Counted from the first letter of the stretch, positions 23,770 through 35,062 are shown. The stretch: 64,000 nucleotides of DNA from Capsicum annuum (GCF_002878395.1 NC_061114.1:144832560-144896559), one strand, 5' to 3'. Notes: generated by a model not told the origin, from the letters alone. Program-made: numbers and translations.

Positions 23770-26700
23770 GTGTATGCTTTGTTGGATCCTGGATCCAGTT
23801 TCTCATATGTTACACCTTTGATTGCTGTGAATTTTGAAATGAGTCCTGAGATTATTCCTGAGCCTATCCTAGTTTCTACCCCAGTGGGTGATTCGATTGT
23901 TGCCCAAAAAGTGTATAAGAAGTATCCTGTTACCGTTCTTCATAGAGTCTTGTTGGCTGATCTGATTGAGTTAGACATGGTAGATTTTGATGTGATTCTG
24001 GGTATGGACTGGTTGTATTCTTCTTATGCCTCTATTGATTGTCGAACCCGAATGGTCAAGTTTCAGTTTCCAGGTGCATCCATGTTTGAGTGGTCTGGGA
24101 ATTCTGTGTCACCCAAGAGTCATTTTATCTCTTACCTCAAAGCTAGAAAGCTTATTTCCAAGGGGTGTATTTACCATTTGGTTAGAGTCAAAGACACTAA
24201 GTCTGAGACTCCAACTCTCCAGTCTGTTAACGTCGTCAATGAGTTTTCTGATGTCTTTTTGGATGATCTCCCAAGGATACCTCCTGATAGAGAGATAGAG
24301 TTTGGGATTGATCTTCTTCTCGATACTCATACCATTTCTATTCTTCCTTACCGTATGGCCCCTGTAGAACTTAAGGAGTTGAAAGAGAAACTAAAATATC
24401 TACTAGATAAGGGTTTTATAAGGCCCAGTGTTTCTCCTTGGGGTGCTCCTGTGTTGTTTGTGAGAGAGAAAGATGGCTCTTTGCGTATGTTCATTGATTA
24501 CCGCTAACTAAATAAAGTCACCATAAAAAATAAGTACCCCCTTCCGAGAATAGATGATTTGTTTAACCAATTGGAAGGTGCAAGTTATTTTTCAAAGATA
24601 GACCTTCGTTCCGACTATCATCAACTCAAATTTAGGGAGTGTGACATCCAAAAAACTGCTTTCAAACTCGTTATGGCCATTTTGAGTTTCTTGTTATGTC
24701 TTTCGGGTTAACTAATGCCCCAGCAGCTTTCATGGACCTCATGAATTGAGTGTTCAGACCATATCTAGATATGTTTGTCATAGTGTTCATCGATGATATA
24801 CTGGTGTACTCCCGTAGTAAGGATGAACATTCTGATCATCTCCGAACTATCTTGCAAACCCTTAGAGATCACAAGTTATTTGCCAAGTTCAGTAAGTGTG
24901 AGTTTTGGCTAGGGTCAGTTGCTTTTCTGGGTCATATCATTTCTTCCGAGGGTATTAGAGTTGATCCCCAAAACACTGAAGCTATTAGAAATTGGCCTAG
25001 ACCTATTTCTAAGACTGATATCCAAAGTTTCTTTGGTTTAGCTAGCTATTACCACTATTTTGTTGAGGGTTTCTCCTCTATAGCGTCTCCTATGACTCGG
25101 TTGACCCAAAAGAAAGTAAAGTTCTTGTGGTCCGAATCTTGTGAGAAGAGTTTTCAGGAGTTGAAGACTCGACTCACTTTAGCCTCTGTTTTGGCTTTGT
25201 CTGATGGTGTTGATGGTTTTGTGGTGTACTGTGATGCTTTGAGAGTTGGGTTGGGTTACGTATTGATGCAGAAAGGTAAGGTGATAGCTTATGTTTCTAG
25301 ACAGTTGAAATCCCACAAGAAAATTTACCCCACCTATGACCTTGAGTTGGCTGCTGTAGTGTTTGCTTGAAAATCTGGAGACACTATTTGTATGGTGTCC
25401 ATGTTGATGTTTTCACTGATCATTAGAGTCTGCAGTATGTGTTTACCCAGAGAGAATTGAATCTTAAGCAGAGAAAATGGTTAGAATTATTAAAGGACTA
25501 TGATATGAGTGTGCTGTACCATCCGAGCAAGACCAATATTGTGGCGGATGCCTTAAGTATAGTGTCCATGGGTAGTGTTTCACATATGGTAGAAGGTAAA
25601 AAAGGGTTGGCTCGTGATGTACATCATTTGGCTAGATTGGGGGTTAAGTTGTTTGACTCTGCTGAATGTAGTATAGGGGTTCAGAGTAGTTTCGAATCCT
25701 CCTTGGTTTCGGAAGTGAAGGAAAAACAATACTTAGATGCTAGTTTGGTCAGACTAAAGGAGTCAGTCAAGGACCAAAAAGTAGAGGTTTTCTCCCAAGG
25801 GGGAGATGGTGTGTTGAGATTGTAGGGTAGATTATGTGTCCCGAATGTTGATGATCTGAGATAGAGGATTATGGTTGAAGCGCACGGGGTGCAATATTCT
25901 ATTTATCCTGGTGCCACCAAGATGTACCAAGATTTGCAGGAAATCTATTAGTGGAGTGGCATGAAGAAAGATATAGAAGCGTTTGTAACTAAGTGTGCAA
26001 CATGCCAACAGGTTAAGGTTGAACACCAAAGACCTGGTGGTATGATGCAAGAGTTTAGTATTCCCACCTGGAAGTAGGAAGAGATAAATATGGACTTCGT
26101 GATTGGTTTATCTCCTTCCCGACGCCATCAAAATTCCATTCGGGTTATGGTTGATAGATTGACTAAGTCTGCTCATTTCTTGCCTGTTCATACTTCATAT
26201 ACTGCTGAGGATTACGCTAGATTGTATATCCGAGAGCTAGTTAGACTGCATGGAGTTCCCTTATCTATCATTTTGAATAGGGGTACTCAGTTCACTTAGG
26301 AATTTTGAAAAGCTTTTTAGAAGGGTCTTGGTACCCAAGTGCTTTTGATTTCTGATTTTCATCCGCAGACCGATGGTCAGGATGAGCGGACCATCCAGAC
26401 CTTAAAGGATATGTTGAGAGCTTGTGCACTTGACTTTAAGGAAAGTTAGGATGATCACTTACTATTGATAGAATTTTCTTATAATAACAGCTTTCACTCT
26501 AGTATTGGCATGGCTCCGTTTGAAGCCTTGTATGGGAAGAAGTGTAGACCACCAATACGTTGGTTTGAGGTGGGTGAAGCGGCTGTGAGTGGTCCTGATT
26601 CGGTATTCGAGGCTATGGAAAAAGTTAAGTTGATTAGGGAAAGGTTGAAAACTGCGCAGAGTCGTCAGGAGTCATATGTGGATGTTAGAAGGAGAGACCT

Positions 26701-27120
26701 TGAGTTTGAAGTTGGTGACCTAGTGTATCTGAAAATTTCACTCATGAGGGGGGTGAAGAGATTCGGAAAGAAGGGGAAGCTTAGTCCCCGTTATGTTGGT
26801 CCTTACAAAATTCTTAGCCGTGTTGGTAAGGTAGCTTATGAGGTCGAGTTACCAATATTCCATGTCTCCATGCTTAAAAAGCATATTAGCGATGTGTGGT
26901 AGTAGATTCCTCTGTGAGTGCTGACATTCAAGAAAATCTTTCTTTTGATGAGATTCCTATTGAGATTCTTGATTTCAATGTCCGTAGACTAAGGAACAAA
27001 GAAGTTCCCTTGGTCAAGGTATTGTGGCGAAACTAATCTGTTAAGGGTGAAACTTGGGAAGCTGAGGAGGATATGTGATCCAAGTACCCGAACTTATTTT
27101 TTGCGAACTCCGATAAAGCT
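23770..27120 (+). pseudogene. pol: pol of element C: PR, RT, RNase H, INT, chromodomain
   Basis: The protease has LLDPGSS with Asp at 23785. One open stretch, 23770-24507, covers PR and the start of RT; it ends where a TAA replaces Gln in [10 protein letters not shown] continues with a frameshift near 24665. The catalytic FIDD is intact (24786-24797) in an open run 24750-25370, which also holds RNase H (VVYCDA and [10 protein letters not shown]). The integrase HHCC region is at 25880-26010. Core Asp is at 26093, Asn (AAT) replaces the second Asp at 26276, and Glu is at 26384; the spacings of 60 and 35 residues are kept. The chromodomain is readable at 26941-27115 (SFDEIPIEILD, KEVPLVKVLWRN, ETWEAEEDM) with TAA and TGA stops. 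A deletion removed part of the linker before IFHVSMLKK. Confidence 0.92.
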
Positions 27121-27325
27121 GAAGGTACCATTCTTTCCTAAATCATGCACTTTTGATAAAAGTTGCAGCAGTTCAGCTGTCATTTATTATGTATTCAGCT
27201 GTAGTTTCTTGAATTTATGCATTCTATATTGCATTCGGAGTGAGACACGATGTGGTGATGAGTCTAACGAATGGTTTCAGCTGTATTCTCTATTCCCTAT
27301 CTAATTTTGGCATGTCTAGTGTCAT

Positions 27326-27355
27326 TCGAGGATGAATTTTTCCAAGGGGGGATGA
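27326..27355 (+). other. Pre-polypurine word and polypurine tract of C
   Basis: attcgaggatgaat is followed by ccaaggggggatga, directly before the 3' LTR at 27356. This would prime plus-strand DNA synthesis. Confidence 0.85.
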
Positions 27356-29757
27356 TGTAATACCTCGGGAAATTTTTCATTGAAATTTTGTTCGTAAACA
27401 TGTTTGATTCTATCTTCTAAAATGAATTATAAATTTTCCATGTGGAATGTCTTATATTATGACCCACCATTGCATAGATTATTGAATAAGCTTTCCAACG
27501 ATATGTGTATCATCCAAAACGGACACCCGAGCGATGAGTTATGAACATTCCGATCGAACCGTGAATAGTAGTGAACAGTAAAACGTGCAGGAAAAAGTAC
27601 TGAGGCCTGGTGTATTTTTGCTCCAACTTTAAACGATCATAACTCCTTGTACATAATGATCTGGGTGATCTACTATATATCAATGGAAAGCTCTGCGAGT
27701 CCTCTTTCCGATGAAATTAGTTTCATCTAATTTGTCTATCGGAGAAAAAAGTTATGGTCGATCTACTTCATCCTATCAAAAGTGAATTTTTGGGTTAACT
27801 TCAAACGATCATAACTCATCATACACAATGATCTGGGTGAGATACTATAAATTAATGGAAATATATGAGAGTCCTCTTTCTAATAAAATTAGTTTCATCC
27901 AATTTAGATATCGAAGAAAAACGTTATGTTTGATCTACTTTAGACTATCAAAACAGTCCACCAAAGGATAGATTCGAGAATTAGTTGATTTTTAAGGGCA
28001 TTTTGGTCATTATTCCTTCACTTCATGGACAAAAATTGTCCATTTATACCTATATTGAGCCATAAAATTCATGTTCTTCCATCAAAAACATTGAGAGAAC
28101 TAAACCCTAGGTCTATTTTGAGCTCCAAATATCTTTCAATTTCACCGTAGAAATTCAAATTTGATCCGATAATCGAACTCATCATCTCGAGACCTTCGAG
28201 GAGCACCCCTTATTTGTGTGAACAGGATTCCAGAATCAAGAGGTCAATTTCAAGGTATGTGAGTTTTTTTTCAACAAGAGCACTCTTTCGTTCTTGTGCC
28301 CAAAAGTAATTTTCTTTACGAAGACATGATTTTTACTTGATTATTATGATTTTGAAGCATGAAATCATATTCTATGATGATTATTATGAAATTTTGATGT
28401 CTATGATTTTGAAAGATGGATTTACATGTGTGGTGATATAAAGCATGAATCTTGAACAATATTTATCATGATTTTGATATTTGGGTCTTGAACCCCATTT
28501 GAAATTGTGTCTTTGAGAAAATGTATGCTATAAGCACGTTGATGTTGAATATTTAAGATGTGTTGAATGATTTGACCTTTTGGTCTTAATGGAGTCTCTT
28601 TGAACTCGAATGTGAAAGAAATCCACAACGTGTTTGATTATGATAAATGGGTAGCATGATGGCTCCCGATGTATACGTATATATTGATGAAAGTTGTTTT
28701 ATTGAGGATTGTCTTTAAAATGATCCAAGATAAGTTTGGGAGTACTCTTTAGCACCGAGTGGGAGGTATAAAGTGACCTTACTTCCCTAGAACTACGTGC
28801 CCCCATAGGATGTAAGCCTGAGGCTGATTTATATAGTGATCACTAGTGTTTTTGGATTGATATTGGAAGTCCTACTCCGATGGCAAGGATAGGATGGCTC
28901 TCCCCAGCGTGGGTTAGACGTTGGACTCTATGTGGCTCACATGGTTTATGTCGGTTATAGGATCTCCCAATGTGTGTGTTTCCTTGTGTCTATGGTGAAC
29001 GATGAAGTGATTTGAAAGTGGAATTATGAAAGTTATTCTTTCAAAAGATTTAAATTATATTTACATTATGAGAATTGATATTCTTGATGAACTGAAAGTG
29101 ATTGACAGATTATATGATGACTCACATGTGTTATTATACTTCTTTCATCCTCTCATTATTATGATGATTTTCTTCGGGCTATGTGAGTCTTTCATACATC
29201 CTGTATATTTCTTATAAATATTTATGATGATGATGTTTATAAAACTGCATACACCCCCATATACTCGGTTCCTTTCCATGGTACTAACCCACATCTTCGG
29301 ATGTGGGCTGCATTTTCTTGGAATGTAGGTTCAAGTGCTCAGTTCCAAGTTCGACAGTGATTCTTCGAGCACGCTGTTCTACATTCTCTGTCGTGGTAAG
29401 TCCTCATGTTCCAAGGACGTGATGTCTGATGTTGGTTTCATGGAATTATTTACATTTGATAACTGAGTATGAGTTAGTTGGGGCATGTCTCAATGGTTTG
29501 CTGGTTTTATTGATTTTCTTAGAGGCTTGTCAGACTAGTATAGCTGTTGGGAGTTGACTAATAAGTCGTATTTTGTTATCTTTCTGAAATTCTTTTATTC
29601 TTGGATGATGATTACTCTGTTGATATTTGAGGGTTATTTATGGAAACCCCGTTGATTCGTGTTAAACTAAATAAAAATGGCTCAAAGGTTTAGCTTGGGG
29701 ATACTCGTATCCTCAACCACCGTGTGATGCTCTGGAACCCGTTTTCGAGGCGTTACA
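27356..29757 (+). repeat. 3' LTR of element C
   Basis: It is 2402 bp, TGTAATACC...GTTACA. It carries the 173-bp duplication (27635 and 27808), the GGGCATTTTGGTCATT core (27996-28011), the ATGGCAA-loop hairpin (28869-28895) and the CCCACATC hairpin (28288+1000, that is 29288-29307). It gives an uninterrupted reference for the gapped 5' LTR. Confidence 0.95.
29288..29307 (+). other. Hairpin with a TTCG loop before GGTTCA (C 3' LTR)
   Basis: CCCACATC pairs with GATGTGGG around ttcg. In RNA this is a C(UUCG)G tetraloop, a known very stable fold. GGTTCA follows at 29328. Confidence 0.7.
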
Positions 29758-29762
29758 GGATG
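29758..29762 (+). repeat. Target-site duplication of C, right copy
   Basis: ggatg follows the TTACA end of the 3' LTR and matches 19704-19708. Confidence 0.95.
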
Positions 29763-30315
29763 TGTAGTTACTTGACATATCCATATGTACTTGACATATC
29801 CATATGTACCATACCATCCTCCAAGCCTACATTGCTAGCCGAATAAAGTACTATAGTAATCTTAACTCAATTGTTTGAAAACCAAGGTAAAGAAAATAAA
29901 GGCAATCCTATGGTATTTATGTGCATTGGTGTTGCTTTTCTTTTGAGTAGGAGATCTTTTGATCATCCCCGCATTAACATGCGAACTTCATATGAGTGAG
30001 TGGACTTCTGTGATTGTTAGGGCACATGGGCTGCATTACTAGTCGCTTACTTTTTGGGTAGTGTAACTTTTATTTATGCCTGGTTGTTTGTTGCTAATGT
30101 AATTGCCATAACTTGATCCTATTGTGTCATAATGTTGTACTTCATGACTATACGCAGTTGGTTTTGACTTGATTATATAAGAGAGGGGGTAATGTGTTTA
30201 AACTTTAAGTGATGACTAACTGCCTTAGATAACATAAATTCTCCTAGTTAAGTGTTTTTTTTTGTTTTATTGAGTTGCCTTAGGAAATTCAAATGTTCTA
30301 AGTTGATGGTGTTGA
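29763..30315 (+). other. 3' non-coding part of B, right of C
   Basis: No ORF. It starts with a perfect 19-bp tandem duplication (29769-29787 and 29788-29806). A purine run agagagggggt at 30180-30190 may be a decayed polypurine tract, but it lies about 125 bp before the LTR. Confidence 0.5.
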
Positions 30316-31735
30316 TGTGCTATAGAAATATAGCACTTTCGATGCTTAAAACGATGAAAATATTCAAGTTTGTTAGTTTTTTTTGTTGGATATGATGTAT
30401 TTTAGGTATGTTTTAACGGAAATCAAGTTTTGGATGATATACATAAGAAAAAGATGATAATTGAAAATTTTAGCTACTTAATGAGGCTGTTTTAGGTGTA
30501 CGTGCCACTTACCAGGCATAGGTGATCAAACTATGTATCAAAATTGAAGTCCTGAGGCTCAGCTACAGAAAATAGAAGACTCAGCACTATCCTATGTCCA
30601 CATACAGTCCATATGTGGTGCATACAGTCTGTATATGACCAAGGATAGTATAGAGATCAAAAGTCTAAGATCTATAAGATCTGTACTTAAGTTCTGGCAC
30701 TTACACATGTCCATATTTGGTCCGTATATGGTACATGCAGGCTGCATGTGGCCTAAATAAGTGGCTACTGACCTCGAATTTCCATTTTTGTTTGGAATTT
30801 ATTTTTTAGGGTTTCCTTGTGTACTATATATACCCTTTTCACATTTTGTAGTTGGGTTTCGCACTCTTAACACTTGGAACATATATTTTGATTCCAAGAT
30901 TTGACCTTGATCTTGGGATTGCCCTTGTATTTATTTTGGTTGATAATTTAGTTAAGACTTTGAATTTATTCATTTATTCTAGTGATATGGTTTAATGACT
31001 TTCATCATGAAATCTGTTGATTATTTCACAAGTATGAAAGGCTAAAACACTTAGCTAGGGTTGTGGGACCCTAGCATATTGATGAAGTAGGGGAAGTGTG
31101 TAGTTTTATTTGAACTAGTACTTGTGCATGCATTGTATTGTCTTCATTTTGATAGTTGTTCTTGTGGTTTCAAATGTTAGGATCATGCCTAAATAATTGG
31201 TTCTTACTCTACAAGAGAAGTAGTGACTAGGCAAAGATAATTACAATAGTAATTTGAAGTTTAACTGTCGATCTAGGCTAATTAGTATTATCTATGTAAG
31301 ATGGCTAACTATTATCTATTAACTTTAGACTCAAAAGGTAATAGTTAACTAGAATATAGGATAAAGGTTAGTAATGCAATATCCTGAGACTCAAAAGGTA
31401 ACGTTGAAATCTATCAATGTGTACATAACTTATCAGATTTCGTATCAAAGTACTGGGTTGGTTCAACAAAGCACGATAAACCTATGGATTTGAGAATCCA
31501 AGGGGAACAACTCTAGTGTTCCTCTTCAACTATTTACAACCAAAGTTACATATCATTACTTTTTAAAAACTGCTACTTCAAACTCCCATTTACTCACTCT
31601 TCAGCCTGTAGAGTTTAGAAAACCACAGATATACATACAAGTTTTCCCAATTCTTTCGACCTCAACTTAGTTGGGTTATTATACTTGATAGTGATTGCTT
31701 TATCCTCAAATAGAGGTGTAGTTTGGGGTTGATCA
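30316..31735 (+). repeat. 3' LTR of element B
   Basis: It is 1420 bp. It starts tgtgctatagaaatatagc and ends ttgatca, in parallel with 10382-11824. It has the same U3 words (catatgtgg, ccgtatatgg) and the block gctagggttgtgggaccctag near 31058. Confidence 0.85.
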
Positions 31736-32665
31736 ATAATCCCTATCAAACAAAGCCCAATGTACCTTAACAGGGTATAAAGGATGATCTGTTATGGTAC
31801 CACTAAACTTGTGGCCAAAAGGAGTAAGGTATTAAACCCAGTCTAGTGGGTGACCCACTAGAACCTATGATAGAGTCATAGTTCTGAGGCTTAGGGACTT
31901 CTATGAAAGGTCTAGCCTAGCTGACGAGTGATCCTTCATCCATGTATTGACATAATGCTAAGTAATACTCACAACTGAATATAAACTAAAATACTTAATT
32001 GTTCAATAACATTAAAGTTCTATGACTAAAAGATAAGTGGTTTACCAAAAATTATTCAACATCATATAAATTTTAAGGACTCAATGTTTGACTGACAATT
32101 CATGACATTATAAGTCATTTGATGTTCATAGCCCGTCATCTATGAAGAATGCAACTATCACGACAAATTCTATAATATGAAAAGAATGTAAAATTTCATA
32201 ACACAAGTCCAAAAGCATGTAAAATTTCATAACACAAGTCCAAAAGCATGGCTTTATAAACATACTGAGGGTTCATAATTCTAAGTTTGAAAAGATACTA
32301 AATTCAGTGTAAAAGTCTGTCATGTCAAATTAAAATACACTAAATCCACAAAAATCATGATAAATAATGCTTAATAATCTTGAAAACTTATACCTAATAT
32401 ATAGTTTGATCGTATGCTTGATATCTTAGGTAATATCATGTAAATTATGCATGGACTTGAGGATATTGTGAATATTGATATGGATATGAGAAATTATAAA
32501 TAATCATTAAAACATACTTATAAATGAAAAATTTATCCTGGATAACAGAATTTAAGCATGAAATCATAATTAGGTAAAACACATAGTTTATGGGAATCAG
32601 AAAATTCATGAACAAAATCATAGTTTGGGCTAAAGGATTGAAAGAGATCCTCATTGAATACACAC
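31736..32665 (-). repeat. Remnant R, upstream half of a minus-strand chromovirus LTR
   Basis: Read on the minus strand it has tatgatttcatgcttaaatt, ggatcactcgtcagctagg and agaagtccctaagcctcag, which resemble the LTRs of C, D and G in order. It holds a perfect 9-bp inverted repeat around tga (31842-31862). Its minus-strand end at 31736 can continue at 10381, where the remaining LTR words follow. D cuts it at 32666. No ORF is supported. Confidence 0.6.
32187..32248 (+). repeat. 31-bp tandem duplication in remnant R
   Basis: tgtaaaatttcataacacaa and the eleven bases after it occur twice, 32187-32217 and 32218-32248, without difference. It is not present in the other LTRs. Confidence 0.95.
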
Positions 32666-32879
32666 TGTAATATCCTGAACTTTCTTAGCTTAAATTCATT
32701 CCTAAAACATTAAGAGATATCTTCCACTATGAATAATATTTATTCTATGTGGAATTTTTTATATTTAGACTTCCCATTGTGTGGAAAATTGAATAAGCTT
32801 TTCATCAATATAAGATTCTCCAAAATTTGACACACGGTGAAAGAGTTATGGCATTTTTAAGTTGATAGTGTGCCACCTG

Positions 32880-33140
32880 GGCACTTGGCCCATCGTGGGA
32901 AAGGCAAAATTAATAATTTTCAAATTCCAGTGGACCTCCATGATATTGATGCATCGCGGAGAGGGCCAGTTTGATATTTGTCAATTTCAAGTGAGCCTTA
33001 GCGATACTGGCGCATCACGCCAGTGGCCAAAATGGAAAACTAAAAGGCACTGCGATTGTGGTGCATTGCGGTGAAAGCCGAGTTCCCATTCCTCCACTTT
33101 CTAGTGAGCCACCGCGATAGTGGCGCGTCGCGATGGCCAC
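32880..33140 (+). repeat. GGCGCATCGCG-type array in U3 of D
   Basis: Five spaced variants of gcgatagtggcgcatcgcg, each followed by a tggcca- or ggccag-like word, lie near 32885, 32948, 33008, 33060 and 33113, about 50-60 bp apart. The matching array in the 3' LTR is at about 40300-40560. It is CG-rich in an otherwise AT-rich window. Confidence 0.75.
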
Positions 33141-33186
33141 CCAGTTTGGAAAAAGTTCTGTTTTTCAATTCCATTTGAAAGCTTAA

Positions 33187-33210
33187 AGGGGGCATTTTGG
33201 TCAATTCCCC
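33187..33210 (+). promoter_or_regulatory. Putative promoter core of D
   Basis: gggggcattttggtcaattcc is the same core as in C, G and the truncated LTRs. A TATA-like ctttatgcttatttc lies at about 33258. The copy in the 3' LTR is at 40602-40622. Confidence 0.45.
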
Positions 33211-34121
33211 ATCCCCCAATCCGTCCAAAACAGAAGATTTAACATATTCCAAAGCACTTTATGCTTATTTCATCCACTTTCTCTCAAAACAAAACCCTAG
33301 ATCTTCAAAGCACCTTCTCCAAGAAACCCAATTTCTCCATTAATTCTCCAAGGTAATTTAAGATTTAGAATCTCCAACTCAAGAACTCTAAGAATTCATC
33401 TCCAAAGCATCAATAGAGATCCAAGATTCAAGTTTTAGCATCTAAGATCATCAATTGAGGTATGTGGGGTTATGAACAAGGATACACCTTTCATTCTTGT
33501 GACCAAAACTTATTTTAATTATGGATTTACTGAATTTTATATGATTTCCCATGAAATTAAAGTTAGAATTTATACCCATTAATGTTATTTACAAGCTTAT
33601 GAGATTTCCAATGATTTTGAAGTTGAATTACATGATTATGTTCATATTTTCATGCATATTGCAGAAATTTCCAGATTTTTGAATTGAATTATCAATGTTT
33701 ATATTATCAAGCATGAACATTTTGATGTTTTAACATGAGATTGATACATGGGTCACTAAGCCTAATTAAAGATTGCTATTTCAAGATTGTTTGTGCTATT
33801 AGCACCCTATGATAAGATTATTCTCAAATTTTCTATAAAGATTTGACCCTTTGGTCCTAAGCTAAGACAAAGAATCCACATTGTTCATGTGACTTGAGAT
33901 TTAAAGAAAGAAAAACATAATTGGTTTTTCTTGTAAACCTTTGTATTTTTTTTGAAGTGGATTTCTTAAGATCCTGAGCATAAGAATGAGAGTAATATTT
34001 AGCACTGAGATGGGTATGTTACCAAGGTTTCATGCCCCAGAACTACGTGCCACCATAGGATTAAGATTATTCCCACATTTACATGGATGAATAAGATTGT
34101 GATCACTTAAGATAAGAAGTT

Positions 34122-34147
34122 CTATTCTAATGGCAAAGGTAGAATAG
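34122..34147 (+). other. Conserved hairpin with an ATGGCAA loop (D)
   Basis: CTATTCTA and TAGAATAG pair perfectly around atggcaaagg. It is the counterpart of 21220-21246 in C. Confidence 0.6.
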
Positions 34148-34578
34148 CTCTCCCCAACGTGGGTAAGTTGTTGGACTCCATGAATGCTTACATGGTTTAT
34201 GTTGGTTAGAAGAACCTCCCAAAATAAAATAACTACTCTTAAAATAGTCTATTGGTTGAAAGCCTTAAGATAAAAGTATATGTTTTGAAAGCTATGGATT
34301 TTAAGATTTCTTAAAGTTTTGAGATGAAGTATTTCCCTTACAGTTGACAAGATAAGTGGTAGTTTTCAGAGAAGAACAAATTTTAGAACTGAATGTAATG
34401 GCTCACAAGATTCATATTATATGCTTTATTGTTCATGATTTATGATCTTTAGATTTCAGATTACTCAAGTTTATGTGAGTCATTTACATTTAGCATGCAT
34501 GATTTTATAAATTGTGATGATATTGTTTACTTATTGCATTCACCCCCATATACTCAGTACATCATCAAAGTATTGATC

Positions 34579-34596
34579 CACATATACGTCTATGTG
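34579..34596 (+). other. Hairpin before GGTTCAGGTG (D)
   Basis: CACATA and TATGTG pair around tacgtc, 20 bases before GGTTCAGGTG at 34617. The stem sequence differs from that in C at the same place. Confidence 0.6.
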
Positions 34597-35062
34597 CTAC
34601 ATTGTCTTATACTGTAGGTTCAGGTGATCGGTCTCAATAACGTGAGTGATTTCGATCATCTGATCTATATCTCTGTAGTTGGTGAGCACTCATAGTTTGA
34701 GGACTTAGCTATTAATATTTTCTTTTTATTTAGTAGATGATTTAGTATTCATTTCCGATAGTTTGAGTCAGTTGGGGTCTGTCCCAGTGACTCTCTAGAT
34801 TCGGTCAGTAGAGGCTTGTTGGACTACTAGATTCAGTTTAGACTTTTGATTCCCTATCTAGATTTTTCAGTATTGTTTTACCAAGACTTGTAAGATTAGT
34901 ATGCTTCAGATAAGATTTCCATATTTATTATGTTTTTATATTTATTTTCCCCTATTTTGAGATTCAAATTTAGTAGAAAGTAGCCAGGGTTAGCTCAGGA
35001 CTACTTGTCGTTTGGAGCATCGTGTGGCATTCCGAGAGTTAGATTTCAGGGAGTTACAAACT

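Larger units (their letters stand above)
19709..29757 (+). mobile_element. Element C: complete Tekay-type chromovirus nested in B
   Basis: Both LTRs run TGTAAT...TTACA, the primer site is exact, a polypurine tract is present and the target duplication ggatg is perfect. The interior is 5051 bp and keeps the full domain order gag-PR-RT-RNase H-INT-chromodomain. The LTRs are much alike over most of their length but have clear differences, and the coding frame has about two dozen stops and several shifts, so it is dead. Confidence 0.95.
10382..31735 (+). mobile_element. Element B: Athila/Tat-like retrotransposon without pol, hosting element C
   Basis: Two similar LTRs (10382-11824 and 30316-31735) in the same orientation both start tgtgctatagaaatatagc and end ttgatca. 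Between them are a primer site of the TGGCGCCGTTGCCGGGGA type, an Athila-like gag, a truncated foreign LTR, an extra ORF of the plant transposon protein kind, and element C with its own target duplication. No RT, RNase H or INT of Athila type can be found. No matching target duplication is seen: aatga lies before and ataat after. Confidence 0.75.
32666..35058 (+). repeat. 5' LTR of element D
   Basis: It is 2393 bp, TGTAATATCC...AGTTACA. It contains the GGCGCATCGCG array (32880-33140), the ggggcattttggtcaattcccc core (33189-33210), and hairpins at 34122-34147 and 34579-34596. GGTTCAGGTG lies at 34617. The first 1.28 kb matches the 3' LTR closely. Confidence 0.93.

Noticed and set aside
10377..31740. 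A target-site duplication for element B
   Set aside because: The bases before (aatga) and after (ataat) the LTRs do not match at any small shift that I tried.
33040..33252. Minus-strand ORF also present near 40456-40650
   Set aside because: Both are the complement of the D LTR array and exist in both LTRs only because the LTRs are copies.
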